Below, piece after piece: positions 17,230 through 25,825 of a stretch of DNA of 64,000 nt. The notes under the pieces were generated by a model. It was not told the DNA's origin. It searched no databases and worked only from the letters and a program-made list of their open reading frames with translations. The position numbers were made by a program, and so were the translations under genes. The stretch is from CAZFIM01 sp964519615 (GTDB taxonomy: Bacteria; Chloroflexota; Dehalococcoidia; GIF9; UBA5629). Numbering within the stretch: position 1 is the first letter of the stretch; every line of letters begins with the position of its first letter. The DNA is taken from assembly GCA_964519615.1 (NCBI GenBank), contig CAZFIM010000004.1, forward strand, positions 14,652 through 78,651, in the 5' to 3' direction.

Positions 17230-18177
17230 ATGAAAATTACTATTATCGGATCAGGGAATATCGGCAGTCTTTTGGGTGCCCTTCTTACCGCTGCAGGCGA
17301 AGACGTTACACTGGTTGAAATACGGGATGAGGTAGTTCAGACAATCTGCAAAGAAGGCATACTCATCGAAACTCCGGACGGCACAAAAAGAACTATCCCC
17401 GTTAAGATAGTAAAAGATATCAACTCTACAACTGCTCCCGACCTGCTGATAATAGTAGTGAAGGGGTATTCCACGCGCAGTGCGATAGAAAGCGCGCTTG
17501 GGGTTATCGGACCGGAGACCTACATCCTCTCGGTTCAGAACGGGGCCGGCAATATCGAAACCATCGCAGAAGTGATCAAAGACGATACCCATGTGATGGG
17601 CGGTGTTTTTTACTGCAATGTTACCCCTCTGGCCGTCAATCATTTACTCTGGATCACCGGTACCGGAGGCATCAAGTTAGGTCCAATGAACGGTGTGATG
17701 AGTCCAATGGTGGAAAAGGCTACACAGGCATTTTGCAGAGCAGGCATCGATGCACAAATATATGTCAAAGTTCAGGACGCAATTTGGAATAAGGTGTTAC
17801 AGAATGCACCTCTCAGCTTGACCTCCGTACTGCGTATAACCAATGATGAGATCCTGAATCACCCCTCTACAAGGACACTAATGTATAAAATCGCTGAGGA
17901 ACAGATCGCAGTCTGCCGGGCTAAAAAAATCAACCTCGTTAACCCCGATGACCCCATACAGGCACTGCTTTCAACTCTGAAAATGTTTAAAGAGTCCGGT
18001 AAAAAGCCGAAATCATCCATGCTTCAGGATGTGGAGGCAGGCCACAGGACCGAGATAGAGACGATCACCGGCAGCGTGGTAGCCGAGGGAAAAAGGTTGA
18101 ATGTTCCCACCCCCGTCAACGAGACTCTTATGCTTTTGGTAAAGGCAATAGAAGAGAAGACCTTCAATATAAGTTGA
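17230..18177 (+). CDS. 2-dehydropantoate 2-reductase family protein (PanE/ApbA-like)
   Basis: NADPH-dependent ketoreductase of 315 residues. Seen: Rossmann loop IIGSGNIGSLLGALL at the N-terminus, VQNGAGN, the catalytic-Lys region VQDAIWNKVLQNAPL near residue 190, and the C-terminal SSMLQDVEAGHRTEIETITG signature. GGAGA lies nine bases upstream of the ATG. Known: PanE reduces ketopantoate in pantothenate synthesis, but many paralogues act on other 2-oxoacids. No other pantothenate-synthesis gene (panB, panC) is near, and it follows a regulator in a catabolic region, so a 2-oxoacid reductase for catabolism is as likely as PanE. Confidence 0.85.
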   Translation: MKITIIGSGNIGSLLGALLTAAGEDVTLVEIRDEVVQTICKEGILIETPDGTKRTIPVKIVKDINSTTAPDLLIIVVKGYSTRSAIESALGVIGPETYILSVQNGAGNIETIAEVIKDDTHVMGGVFYCNVTPLAVNHLLWITGTGGIKLGPMNGVMSPMVEKATQAFCRAGIDAQIYVKVQDAIWNKVLQNAPLSLTSVLRITNDEILNHPSTRTLMYKIAEEQIAVCRAKKINLVNPDDPIQALLSTLKMFKESGKKPKSSMLQDVEAGHRTEIETITGSVVAEGKRLNVPTPVNETLMLLVKAIEEKTFNIS

Positions 18178-18404
18178 CGGACATGCTCCATCTCAGCCGG
18201 TAAATATAACACAATGAGCGCGGCCAAAGCTGAAATATCAATAGGCAGTACCGGCAAGAGCTTTGCTCTGATATTTACCTTTGTATCCTGCGTAGATGCT
18301 GCTAACAAAGGAATAAACCGTCCTGCTGATTTTACAGAGATTGTATTCAGACCTTAAAATCATAAGAGATCACTTTATTAATAACTCGGAGGGGGTAACG
18401 GATT

Positions 18405-18782
18405 TTGGCTAACCGCACGTGGATATATTTAATTGTTGGCATCGCAATCGGGGTTTTAGCAATGTGGGGATTAAATTCAATACAAAGCCCGGCGTTACGG
18501 GGTGTTACCCCTAACGTCATTGAGGGCTATTCAACCGGCATTAATTTTGATGGGACAGCGATAGGGATATCAAAGGAACCCGGAGGGGCAGGAGAAGGTT
18601 ATATCATTGCAGGAGCCAGATGGCGGGAATCAGGGGGACCATGGCATGATGCAGGAACTCCACCAAGCCTGGCTCACCCTGACACAGGCCAGAAGGTGCG
18701 GCTGGGAGTAATCAATATTGAGCCAACACAGCAAGCGCCGGGCGGCCCCGTTGTTGCCTGGTTAGAGGTTATAAATCAATAG
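18405..18782 (+). CDS. Small membrane-anchored protein of unknown function
   Basis: 125 residues, unrecognised. Start TTG 18405 is supported by GGAGGGGG ending nine bases upstream. Seen: one N-terminal hydrophobic helix (WIYLIVGIAIGVLAMWGL, about 6-23) with no cleavage motif, then a Gly/Pro-rich outside domain of about 100 residues with no cysteine and no known motif. It probably sits as a single-pass protein facing outward. It stands between the PanE-like gene and a convergent dehydrogenase, 228 bases after the former. Confidence 0.65.
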   Translation: MANRTWIYLIVGIAIGVLAMWGLNSIQSPALRGVTPNVIEGYSTGINFDGTAIGISKEPGGAGEGYIIAGARWRESGGPWHDAGTPPSLAHPDTGQKVRLGVINIEPTQQAPGGPVVAWLEVINQ

Positions 18783-18853
18783 TGTTGACCTCGAGTCGCG
18801 GGCCTTTTTGCTGCTTTAGCTCCGAAAATTGTAACTGCATCGGGTAAAGGCAG

Positions 18854-19846
18854 TTAATACCCTCTCTTCTTATTAACCAGCTTGATAAGTCTTTTACCGC
18901 TCAGATATCTCTTCAGGTTCTCACAAAAGATATCTGTGGCGACATCATAGTAATTTTCCAGTCTGCCGGCAAGGTGGGGCGTGATAATCACATTGGGAAA
19001 CTGCCAGAGGCGGCTGTGCGGTGGTAGAGGTTCCTCAGCGAACGTGTCCAATCCCGCACCGGCGATTATATTATTCTCAAGCGCCCATATTAGCGCATCC
19101 TCATCGATTACACTACCCCTGGCGATATTGACAAGAAAAGCCCCCGGTTTCATCGATTTCAATTCCCGCCGCCCAATGAGATTGACCGTCTCCGTTATTG
19201 ATGGAACGGCAAGCACCACAAAGTCACTTTGTGCAAGCAGTTCATTCATCCGTGATGATGGCAGCAGCAGATCAACATTTCTTCCTCCGGTGACCTCACG
19301 GACCGAACGTCTGGTACCCAGCACCTTCATTCCATATGCTTTGGACATGCGTGCGATCTCTTTTCCTATATTTCCCAGTCCCACGATTCCGATAGTCTTA
19401 CCGCAAATTAACATGGGAATGAACCTTTCCCATCTCTTCTGCTCCTGCATTTTAAGTGAAAAGGGCGAGCGTTTGGCAAACATCGATATCATGGTGAATA
19501 CAAGCTCGGTAATCTGGATACCGTGCATACCGCTGGTATTGGTTACTATTACGGGACTTTTAAAGATATCGGCGTATATTTCCTGGTCAACTCCCGCCAG
19601 TACGGTTTGGATCCATTTCAACCGCGGGGCCCTTCCGATAAGGTCCTCGGGCGGCAGTAAGCCGTACACGATATCGGCACGGGAAAGAATAACATCGAAC
19701 TCAGCTTTGCGGCTGTAATCACCCCCCTGCTCAGCAGCATTCAACTCAGCAGCATCCACTACCTTAAAGAGGGGACTGACCGCGGCAATGCGTGCCTTAT
19801 TGCTATCATCCAGTTTGCAGGCGATAACGATGGTAAGCTTATCCAT
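18854..19846 (-). CDS. D-isomer-specific 2-hydroxyacid dehydrogenase
   Basis: 330 residues, a second member of the superfamily in the island but clearly different from the one at 9514. Seen: cofactor loop GIVGLGNIGKEIA followed by GTRR, where Arg in place of Asp/Glu suggests NADP(H), LVNIARGSVIDE (substrate Arg), GLDTFAEEPLP (Glu) and IITPHLAGR (catalytic His). AAGGAG precedes ATG 19846. Known relatives include glyoxylate/hydroxypyruvate reductases. It is transcribed alone toward the small membrane protein gene. Likely interconverts a 2-oxoacid and a D-hydroxyacid; exact substrate open. Confidence 0.9.
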   Translation of the reverse strand: MDKLTIVIACKLDDSNKARIAAVSPLFKVVDAAELNAAEQGGDYSRKAEFDVILSRADIVYGLLPPEDLIGRAPRLKWIQTVLAGVDQEIYADIFKSPVIVTNTSGMHGIQITELVFTMISMFAKRSPFSLKMQEQKRWERFIPMLICGKTIGIVGLGNIGKEIARMSKAYGMKVLGTRRSVREVTGGRNVDLLLPSSRMNELLAQSDFVVLAVPSITETVNLIGRRELKSMKPGAFLVNIARGSVIDEDALIWALENNIIAGAGLDTFAEEPLPPHSRLWQFPNVIITPHLAGRLENYYDVATDIFCENLKRYLSGKRLIKLVNKKRGY

Positions 19847-19959
19847 AATACTCCTTATTACAGGTCTTTATTGTAGCGTACCGAAATCATGAGTACCTTT
19901 GCAACCTCACAGCGGCTTTATTTTTTTTCAATCTTCGTAAAGCTGCCCGTCAAGCTTTT

Positions 19960-19988
19960 TTTACCCGGGGGATTCACTGGGTTATAAT
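19960..19988 (+). promoter_or_regulatory. Probable promoter for the gene at 20040
   Basis: TTTACC (19960-19965), a 17-base spacer and a perfect TATAAT (19983-19988). A purine-rich AAAAGGAG follows at 20004-20011, but it precedes a three-codon frame (ATG GGT TGA at 20025) rather than the gene start. Confidence 0.5.
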
Positions 19989-20039
19989 TGCTCATATACC
20001 TGTAAAAGGAGCAGAAAAAGAACCATGGGTTGAAGACCG

Positions 20040-20705
20040 ATGGACATGAGTCTCGTGCAAGGACTCACGGAAAAACAGACCCGGGATAAAGAACTCTACC
20101 TCAGCAAGCTGGTTCTTTTCCTTCAATCCGCCGGCATCGACGCTTCCTTCAACCATGAGACGGTGCTCAGTCTTTATAAAACGGTGAGAGAGAATGAACC
20201 GGTCATAAACGTAACAGGCCAGTATATCAGTAAGATCACCTTGCGCACGCGGTTATTTGCCTACTGCGGCTCATGGAAAAGCATTTCATTCTTTGATTAT
20301 GAGTCCTTGCTGACAACATCTCCACCCCCGCGGTTCTGCGGTAAAATGAAGGCCTATGTCAGACCCGTCGTACAAGGCCGTTTTCTGGGAATATTCGGAG
20401 GCAGGGTCGCTGCAGTCAAATGGGCGGGCGGGGAGCTGGCAGAACTGCTCAATAGTGACAGCGGGCTTGCAGAAAAGCTTTTTGCATTATCGGGCAGCTA
20501 TGGTTACCCCGATGTCATCGTTCAGTTCAGAGATACAGCTGTTGCCGAGATATCGGGACCTCAGTTCGATTCACCGCCACCTTTCCTTAGTAATGTTATG
20601 TCATATCCCGATCTGCCGGTACAAAAAGACGACTTCTTCTATGCCTTCGGCCTCTATAACACCATATCCCGCTACCTGAGCCGACTGGCCGATGACGACG
20701 TATAA
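20040..20705 (+). CDS. Protein of unknown function, possibly DUF3786-like
   Basis: 221 residues, probably soluble. Seen: no signal peptide or membrane helix; blocks NVTGQYISKITLRTRLFAYC, GSWKSISFFDYESLL, RFLGIFGGR and KLFALSGSYGYPDVIVQF, which read like a compact alpha/beta domain. The middle (SFFDYE, then a Phe/Asp-rich end PVQKDDFFYAF) faintly recalls DUF3786 proteins found in anaerobes with corrinoid enzymes, but I am not sure. Start ATG 20040 is uncertain: a TGA lies in frame at 20031 and the clear purine-rich site is too far upstream. The gene is monocistronic behind its own promoter. Confidence 0.65.
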   Translation: MDMSLVQGLTEKQTRDKELYLSKLVLFLQSAGIDASFNHETVLSLYKTVRENEPVINVTGQYISKITLRTRLFAYCGSWKSISFFDYESLLTTSPPPRFCGKMKAYVRPVVQGRFLGIFGGRVAAVKWAGGELAELLNSDSGLAEKLFALSGSYGYPDVIVQFRDTAVAEISGPQFDSPPPFLSNVMSYPDLPVQKDDFFYAFGLYNTISRYLSRLADDDV

Positions 20706-20877
20706 ACCTACTTACTTTCGTTACCGCATAAACGGAAGACATATATTACACTGATGCTCAATTATTGCCCCACAAGATGTTGAAAGACCTCAAGATGCAG
20801 ATACGGTCGATAAACCTTTCATTTGCTTAGACGTTCTTATACTAAAGAGCAATGGCCAGGGGGAACAAATAGTCATC

Positions 20878-21090
20878 ATGAAACAAATTAAGTTACCGTT
20901 CCGGAAACCACAATTAAGTGAGGTGCCGCCGCTCAAAGAAATGTTGGCTCCTTGCCCGATATGCGGAGGTACAACCGATATCAATTGGTCGGGACATATC
21001 GCCTGCCATAGCTGCGGACAGGAATGGAAGCTCAGTGGCGTTCCGCTGCCTGATGCCGGTGGCCAGGAAGGTCTTTTCTTTCAGTTCTAG
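20878..21090 (+). CDS. Small zinc-ribbon protein
   Basis: 70 residues, unrecognised beyond its metal motif. Seen: CPICGG and CHSCGQEW, two CxxC knuckles 18 residues apart, as in zinc ribbons of about 30 residues. No membrane part. The last residues are hydrophobic (EGLFFQF). There is no good ribosome site near the ATG, which leaves the start open. Zinc ribbons of this size may bind nucleic acid or a protein partner. Confidence 0.55.
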   Translation: MKQIKLPFRKPQLSEVPPLKEMLAPCPICGGTTDINWSGHIACHSCGQEWKLSGVPLPDAGGQEGLFFQF

Positions 21091-21228
21091 ATTTGTGCTT
21101 TTGCACGGGCCGGGTCGTCCGGCACATGTCCTCTACCAATTACGGCCATGGCCGCTAACAACCATTGTTCAATCAAATAATAGAGGCCGTCCATAGATTC
21201 ACCATAGACACCGCCTGCTTTACGTTGC

Positions 21229-21795
21229 CTATTTATACACAGTTTGTTCCTGCCGAATATAGATATCACAGCCCGGTGCATCGGGATAATCAAATATCAG
21301 CGCATCGTCGGGAAACGGGCGCAGTTTGATAAACATCATCACATCCCCGATACCAGCGGCCGTGAGAATACCGCCCAGCACGGTGAGCAAAAGTACATTG
21401 GCGGCAATTCCGACAATGAGCGGTACTGCGCCGGTAAGCAGGATGGGAAGAAGAAGCGCTATCCTCACACCCTTCAGCACAACAGGTTTGCGGTAGTGTG
21501 TATAGAAACTCATATAGCGTAACATGAAACCAAACCTGAACTCCGCAGGAGAAGCTTTTGCAAACAAAAGTAAACCGGCCGCATGCAGCAGCTCGTGCAG
21601 TACAAAACCGGCCAGTAACAGCAATAATAACAGCATGACACTTGCTATTGTCAGAGTATAGTCAATGTGCTGCCAGATGACAATTTGAACCGTAATACCT
21701 GCTGCCATAAGGATTATTGTCGCCAGTGTTCCGAACATCTGCAGCTTTTGGCTGGAGAGTTTAATACTGTGTTTTCGATATTCATCCATATTCAT
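21229..21795 (-). CDS. DUF3267-type putative membrane zinc metallopeptidase
   Basis: 188 residues from ATG 21795 (MNMDEYRKHSIKL). The frame stays open to 21984, but that would overlap the divergent reductive-dehalogenase-like gene and has no hydrophobic or family character. Seen: four hydrophobic helices, with HELLHA (HExxH zinc-protease motif) at the start of the third, and a C-terminal GIGDVMMFIKLRPFPDD with a conserved Asp that would be the third ligand. Known: DUF3267 proteins are predicted zincin-like membrane proteins of unknown substrate. Divergent from the 21916 gene. Confidence 0.75.
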   Translation of the reverse strand: MNMDEYRKHSIKLSSQKLQMFGTLATIILMAAGITVQIVIWQHIDYTLTIASVMLLLLLLLAGFVLHELLHAAGLLLFAKASPAEFRFGFMLRYMSFYTHYRKPVVLKGVRIALLLPILLTGAVPLIVGIAANVLLLTVLGGILTAAGIGDVMMFIKLRPFPDDALIFDYPDAPGCDIYIRQEQTVYK

Positions 21796-21915
21796 GACAG
21801 TCAATAGTATAAAGGATATTCGGTTCTGATACATCCGGCCGTAGTAACCTGTGATAGAATTAATTTTACCATCGACTTTCGCAGACAGCAGCAAATAACT
21901 ATCACAGGAACTATC

Positions 21916-23082
21916 ATGACATCGATACGCAAAAGCAAGTCTATCCTCTACAGCGACAGGCCTCTTGGCCCCCTGCCCATGCACCGCATCAAGCGGGTTG
22001 AACGGCCGACCACGCTCATTACCGATGAGGTGCAGCGCATAGATGCACGAAAGACGGCACTATTGCAAGCAGCCGACGGCAGTTACGGAGAAGCGGTAAA
22101 AAAGGCGTCAGTGCCTTTCCTGCCTATGAAATATCCCATCTCGGCCGCCATAGCAGAGGTTAAAGATAAAATGGCGTCGATAAGAGAAAAAGAAGTGGAC
22201 GGTATCGCAAGACCGGTCAATACAGATCCTGCCGTCCTGAGCCGCCATATCAAGTCCCTTGGCTATTTTTTGGGCGCCGATATTATGGGTATCTGCCGCC
22301 TGCCGTATTACGCAATCTACTCCCATGATAGAGACGGCAATTCCGTAGATATCGAATATAAAAATGCCATCATGATGGTTATGCGCAAGGAGCCGCATAC
22401 GCTGGCTGCTTCTACTGGGAATGATTGGATAGGAGACGCTGTTAGTTTTCAGTCGTACACCAGGCTTGCTCTGGCAACTGAGATAATGGCATGTTATATC
22501 AAAAGAATCGGCTATCCCGCCTCACCGCAGAATATGGTTTCAGGTTATCATGTCCTTTTACCGCCTCTATTACTGTGGGCGGGGATCGGCGAGGTAGCCC
22601 GCACCGGCATCATACTCAACCCCTTTTTGGGCATGGCCTATAAGGCAGCCGCTGTATTGACAGATATGCCGCTGGAGCCTGATATGCCCATCGATTTCGG
22701 CCTGCAGAATTTCTGCAGCCTTTGCCGTATATGCGCAGATGTCTGTCCCAGCAAAGCCATATCGTCACAAGACAAGGTATTGTACAACGGCTACAAAACG
22801 TGGAAGCTTAAAGAGAAAAACTGCGCTGTCTACAGCGTGACCAATAATACAGGTACTATTTGCCAGATATGCGCCAAGGCCTGCCCCTGGACTAATCCTC
22901 TCACCTGGCCACACAATACCGTACGACGTATGGTACAGCATTCCGCTCTTGCGGCCAGAGTAGCTATCGCAGCCAGTAAGCTCACCGGCATCAACAGAGG
23001 CAATGCCGAGCAGCAATGGTGGTTCGATATGCACTATGATAATAACGGCAACCTGGAGATATTGGACCGCGGCGAACAATAA
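21916..23082 (+). CDS. Reductive-dehalogenase-like corrinoid/Fe-S protein without TAT signal
   Basis: 388 residues. Seen: DIMGICRLPYYAIYSHD, the block IGEVARTGIILNPFLG matching the RdhA LGE-x-x-R-x-G region, then two C-terminal [4Fe-4S] motifs, CSLCRICADVCP and C-x12-CQICAKACP, in the spacing of RdhA proteins. No twin-arginine signal and no N-terminal hydrophobic stretch, and no RdhB-type membrane anchor gene next to it. Known: respiratory RdhA are exported by TAT and anchored by RdhB; cytoplasmic catabolic forms exist, and QueG is a distant relative using the same cobalamin plus two-cluster core. It could reductively dehalogenate or act on another substrate inside the cell. Promoter must lie in the 120-base divergent gap with the DUF3267 gene. 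Confidence 0.85.
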   Translation: MTSIRKSKSILYSDRPLGPLPMHRIKRVERPTTLITDEVQRIDARKTALLQAADGSYGEAVKKASVPFLPMKYPISAAIAEVKDKMASIREKEVDGIARPVNTDPAVLSRHIKSLGYFLGADIMGICRLPYYAIYSHDRDGNSVDIEYKNAIMMVMRKEPHTLAASTGNDWIGDAVSFQSYTRLALATEIMACYIKRIGYPASPQNMVSGYHVLLPPLLLWAGIGEVARTGIILNPFLGMAYKAAAVLTDMPLEPDMPIDFGLQNFCSLCRICADVCPSKAISSQDKVLYNGYKTWKLKEKNCAVYSVTNNTGTICQICAKACPWTNPLTWPHNTVRRMVQHSALAARVAIAASKLTGINRGNAEQQWWFDMHYDNNGNLEILDRGEQ

Positions 23083-23087
23083 CTGCT

Positions 23088-23303
23088 CTATCCCGAATCT
23101 GCATCATACTGAAAGACTTCTTCTAGAGCGGCGCCCAGAGCACGGGCTATTTTGAATGCAAGCTCAATCGAAGGTACATATTTGTTCTGCTCCAGGGCAA
23201 TGATAGTCTGGCGCGTACAGCCGGCGCGCAGAGCCAGTTCCTCCTGAGTCATCTCATCGCAGGCAAAACGCAGCTTTCTGATACGGTTGGTCACTGCAGG
23301 CAC
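23088..23303 (-). CDS. Small XRE-family HTH regulator
   Basis: 71 residues, almost only a helix-turn-helix domain. Seen: MTQEELALRAGCTRQTIIALE followed by KYVPSIELAFKIARALG, the standard Cro/CI-type fold, ending EEVFQYD as in YgzD/YozG-like regulators of membrane-protein pairs. Start GTG 23303 has GGGAGGAAG about ten bases upstream. It follows the membrane-protein gene by three bases, so they form one operon. Known: such pairs are common in Gram-positives, the regulator probably repressing its own operon. It is convergent with the dehalogenase-like gene, five bases between stops, so regulation of that gene is not implied. Confidence 0.9.
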   Translation of the reverse strand: MPAVTNRIRKLRFACDEMTQEELALRAGCTRQTIIALEQNKYVPSIELAFKIARALGAALEEVFQYDADSG

Positions 23304-23306
23304 GGC

Positions 23307-23771
23307 TTATCTTCCTCCCTGCGCTTGCCGGTAGCCCAGCACAATACCCAGAGAAAGCGCAAGGGTACTGATGATAAGAGTGGATAGTAAAATCAGGGTC
23401 AGAAAAATAACCGGGACCTGTCCCTGCTCATGATAGACCTCGGTCAGAACGATCACCCAGGCTGCCAGAGAAAATACGGCTGCCGCCCACTGCGCTTTAG
23501 GCGCCTTACCCAGAACAAGCCTGTCCCGTTCATCCAACTGCTGCGGTTTCCTGAGCGTAATGTTCACCAATATCAGATATATCAAAGGTACAGCTATCCA
23601 TATAACGTAGACAATTATCCTGAATCCGCAATCCTGCTCGAAAGCGCTGATACCACCTTTGACTATAAAGACCGCAATAATGACACAGGAAAGAATGAGC
23701 CCTATCACAAGGCTGTACAATGCACGTTTTTGCACCGGCGCCATTGATGTCCTCCTTCTGTAGTTATCCAT
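23307..23771 (-). CDS. Four-helix membrane protein paired with XRE regulator (DUF2178-like)
   Basis: 154 residues with four hydrophobic helices (about 17-38, 50-68, 92-108, 120-145) and a cytoplasmic loop PQQLDERDRLVLGKA between helices two and three. The DERD loop and the partnership with a 71-residue XRE protein resemble DUF2178-type membrane proteins of unknown function. First gene of a two-gene operon. I considered an RdhB anchor for the neighbouring dehalogenase-like protein, but RdhB is about 90 residues with three helices and lacks this loop. Confidence 0.7.
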   Translation of the reverse strand: MDNYRRRTSMAPVQKRALYSLVIGLILSCVIIAVFIVKGGISAFEQDCGFRIIVYVIWIAVPLIYLILVNITLRKPQQLDERDRLVLGKAPKAQWAAAVFSLAAWVIVLTEVYHEQGQVPVIFLTLILLSTLIISTLALSLGIVLGYRQAQGGR

Positions 23772-24007
23772 ACTATAGTAACTTCAATATAACATATTGT
23801 AATTTATTATTTACATATTGTCAACTATTTATTACATCCCTATCACATTTTTCTGATCGCTTACCGGAGAAGAATTACACATCTACAGTATTCTCATCCA
23901 GTACCCCCACCAGTACCTTTTACTCATCTCCAAAATAGACTATCGGCCTATTTACGGCAAGCTGCTCCCCTGAGATACTGAAAGGGCACCCTCGTAGTAG
24001 TAAATTT

Positions 24008-25714
24008 ATGAAGAAAAGCGGCAAATCAAAAAACCAGCCGGTTATCGCTTTTACGGAATTCAGGCAGCTTGCGGATAAGCATTCCGAGACCGATATCGAA
24101 TACCGCAAGATGAAAGCGTTCTATGATATCGCCAGGGCAACTACCGGCAGCCTAGATCTACAGGAAACACTGGAGAAGGCACTGCATGAATTGCTGGATA
24201 TCACGTCTTCTGACAAAGGCATTTGCTATCTGCTGGATGCGGACAGGGGTATACTCACAGCCAGAGCGCAGGAAGGATTTCAGAAGATAAAAAATATACA
24301 TCCGGTAGGACTTGGACACGAGGAATTGCGCTTGCTGCTGCAGTGGAAATCGCCTTGTCAGGAGCCCTCGGAGATAGTAGGCCCGACAACGCTTCAGTGT
24401 CTGCTTAAGCCGCTGGAGCGGACAGCAGAAGATCCATACCTGTTTGTCCCTTTTACAGGAAGAAGTCATATGATTACGCTCATGCTCCTGGGGCGTAAAG
24501 GAGTCAATATTTATACCAGAGAAGATCTCGCTTTGACAGGAGCGTTAGGCGCTGAATCAGGGGTGTGCTTTGAGAATGCTCTCGCTTTTGAGAATGTCAG
24601 CCGGCTTGCTACCAGAGATATGCTCACAGAGCTTTATAATCAGAATTTCTTTTTACAGCGTTTAAATGAAGAGGTAGAACGCAGTGCGCGCTACGGGCAG
24701 AAATGCTCGTTCATCATGCTGGAACTGATAGATCTGGATGTATTTAATAATATCATGGGGCATCCGTGCGGCGAAGCTACGCTTAAGGATGTAGCAGATT
24801 GTCTGCGCAAATGCCTCAGGCATATGGATATAGCCTGCCGGTACGGGAGCGCCTCTTTCGGACTTATACTGCCGGAAACAGGCAGCAAAGAGGCGTATCA
24901 GGTGGCGGAGCGCATACGGCAAGCGCTTCAGAAGCGGTCTATTTTACATGAGACTCTAGATGATACCAGGCTTGCCTATAATATAGGCGTTACCTCTTTT
25001 CCCGGCGACGCGCCCTCAGCAGAGGGTCTGATACGGAGGGTAGAGATAGCACTGGGAGCCGCAAAACAGAAGGGCGGAAACCGGACCGTTCAGGCATCCG
25101 AGGTGCTGGGCACCATCGGAAGTGCGAAACGCTCGGTCTGGGAAGTAGCGGAGTATCTGGAGGCAGCGGGAGTCAATACCATTTACGGTATGGCAGCGGC
25201 AATCGATGCCAGAGACCCCTGCACCTCCAATCACTCCCGTAATGTTGCTGGTTATGCCGTCACCATTGGAAATGCGCTGCATCTCCCTTGTGGGGAGATG
25301 CAGCGTCTGCGAAGCGCCGCTCTAATACATGATATTGGCAAGATCGGTATACCTGATTCCGTGATCAATAAGCCCGGCCCTCCCAACGAAGCGGAATGGA
25401 AAATGATACAAAAACATCCTGAACTTGGCTCGGTCATAGTCAGCCATATGCCGGACCTGAGTCCTTGTGTTCCTATCATACGCCATCATCATGAGTGGTA
25501 TGACGGCAGCGGTTATCCGGATGGACTTGAAAGCAATGAAATACCCTATGAATCACGAATCATCGCGGTCGCCGAAGCCTACGATGCTATGATCAACCCC
25601 CGCTCATATCATCAACCGCTCTTGCCTGAAGAAGCTGTTGAGGAACTGCGCCGCTGCTCAGGAACCCAGTTCGATCCGGTAATCATCGCCGCCTTTCTGC
25701 CCTCACTGGTATAA
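24008..25714 (+). CDS. GAF - degenerate GGDEF - HD-GYP signalling protein
   Basis: 568 residues, soluble. Seen: GAF domain (about 40-190), diguanylate-cyclase-like domain (about 205-365) whose GGDEF signature is replaced by YGSASF, and an HD-GYP domain (about 385-568) with HSRNVAGYA, HDIGKIGIPD and HHHEWYDGSGYPDG intact. Known: HD-GYP hydrolyses cyclic di-GMP; GGDEF without the signature cannot make it but may bind GTP or sense. So the protein is most likely a c-di-GMP phosphodiesterase tuned by GAF ligand and the dead cyclase domain. No clear ribosome site near ATG 24008. No c-di-GMP synthase is present in the window. Confidence 0.9.
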   Translation: MKKSGKSKNQPVIAFTEFRQLADKHSETDIEYRKMKAFYDIARATTGSLDLQETLEKALHELLDITSSDKGICYLLDADRGILTARAQEGFQKIKNIHPVGLGHEELRLLLQWKSPCQEPSEIVGPTTLQCLLKPLERTAEDPYLFVPFTGRSHMITLMLLGRKGVNIYTREDLALTGALGAESGVCFENALAFENVSRLATRDMLTELYNQNFFLQRLNEEVERSARYGQKCSFIMLELIDLDVFNNIMGHPCGEATLKDVADCLRKCLRHMDIACRYGSASFGLILPETGSKEAYQVAERIRQALQKRSILHETLDDTRLAYNIGVTSFPGDAPSAEGLIRRVEIALGAAKQKGGNRTVQASEVLGTIGSAKRSVWEVAEYLEAAGVNTIYGMAAAIDARDPCTSNHSRNVAGYAVTIGNALHLPCGEMQRLRSAALIHDIGKIGIPDSVINKPGPPNEAEWKMIQKHPELGSVIVSHMPDLSPCVPIIRHHHEWYDGSGYPDGLESNEIPYESRIIAVAEAYDAMINPRSYHQPLLPEEAVEELRRCSGTQFDPVIIAAFLPSLV

Positions 25715-25825
25715 GCTCCTTAAAATATAGTACATAGTAACTATTTTCTCTATTTCTCCTCTTTTCTCCCCCCATATGCTCTGTCTGTGATAAAATAGTG
25801 AAGAATTACGCGCTGGGAATGAGCA

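Noticed and set aside
18214..18357. 48-codon plus-strand frame between the PanE-like gene and the small membrane protein
   Set aside because: No ribosome site, no recognisable composition or motif; may be a gene remnant but cannot be supported.
21087..21194. Minus-strand frame of 35 codons ending opposite the zinc-ribbon gene stop
   Set aside because: Weak ribosome site and overlap with the convergent gene end; the Arg/Ala-rich end looks protein-like but the evidence is too thin.
23307..23771. RdhB-type membrane anchor for the dehalogenase-like protein
   Set aside because: Four helices, 154 residues, opposite strand and operon with an XRE regulator fit a different family.
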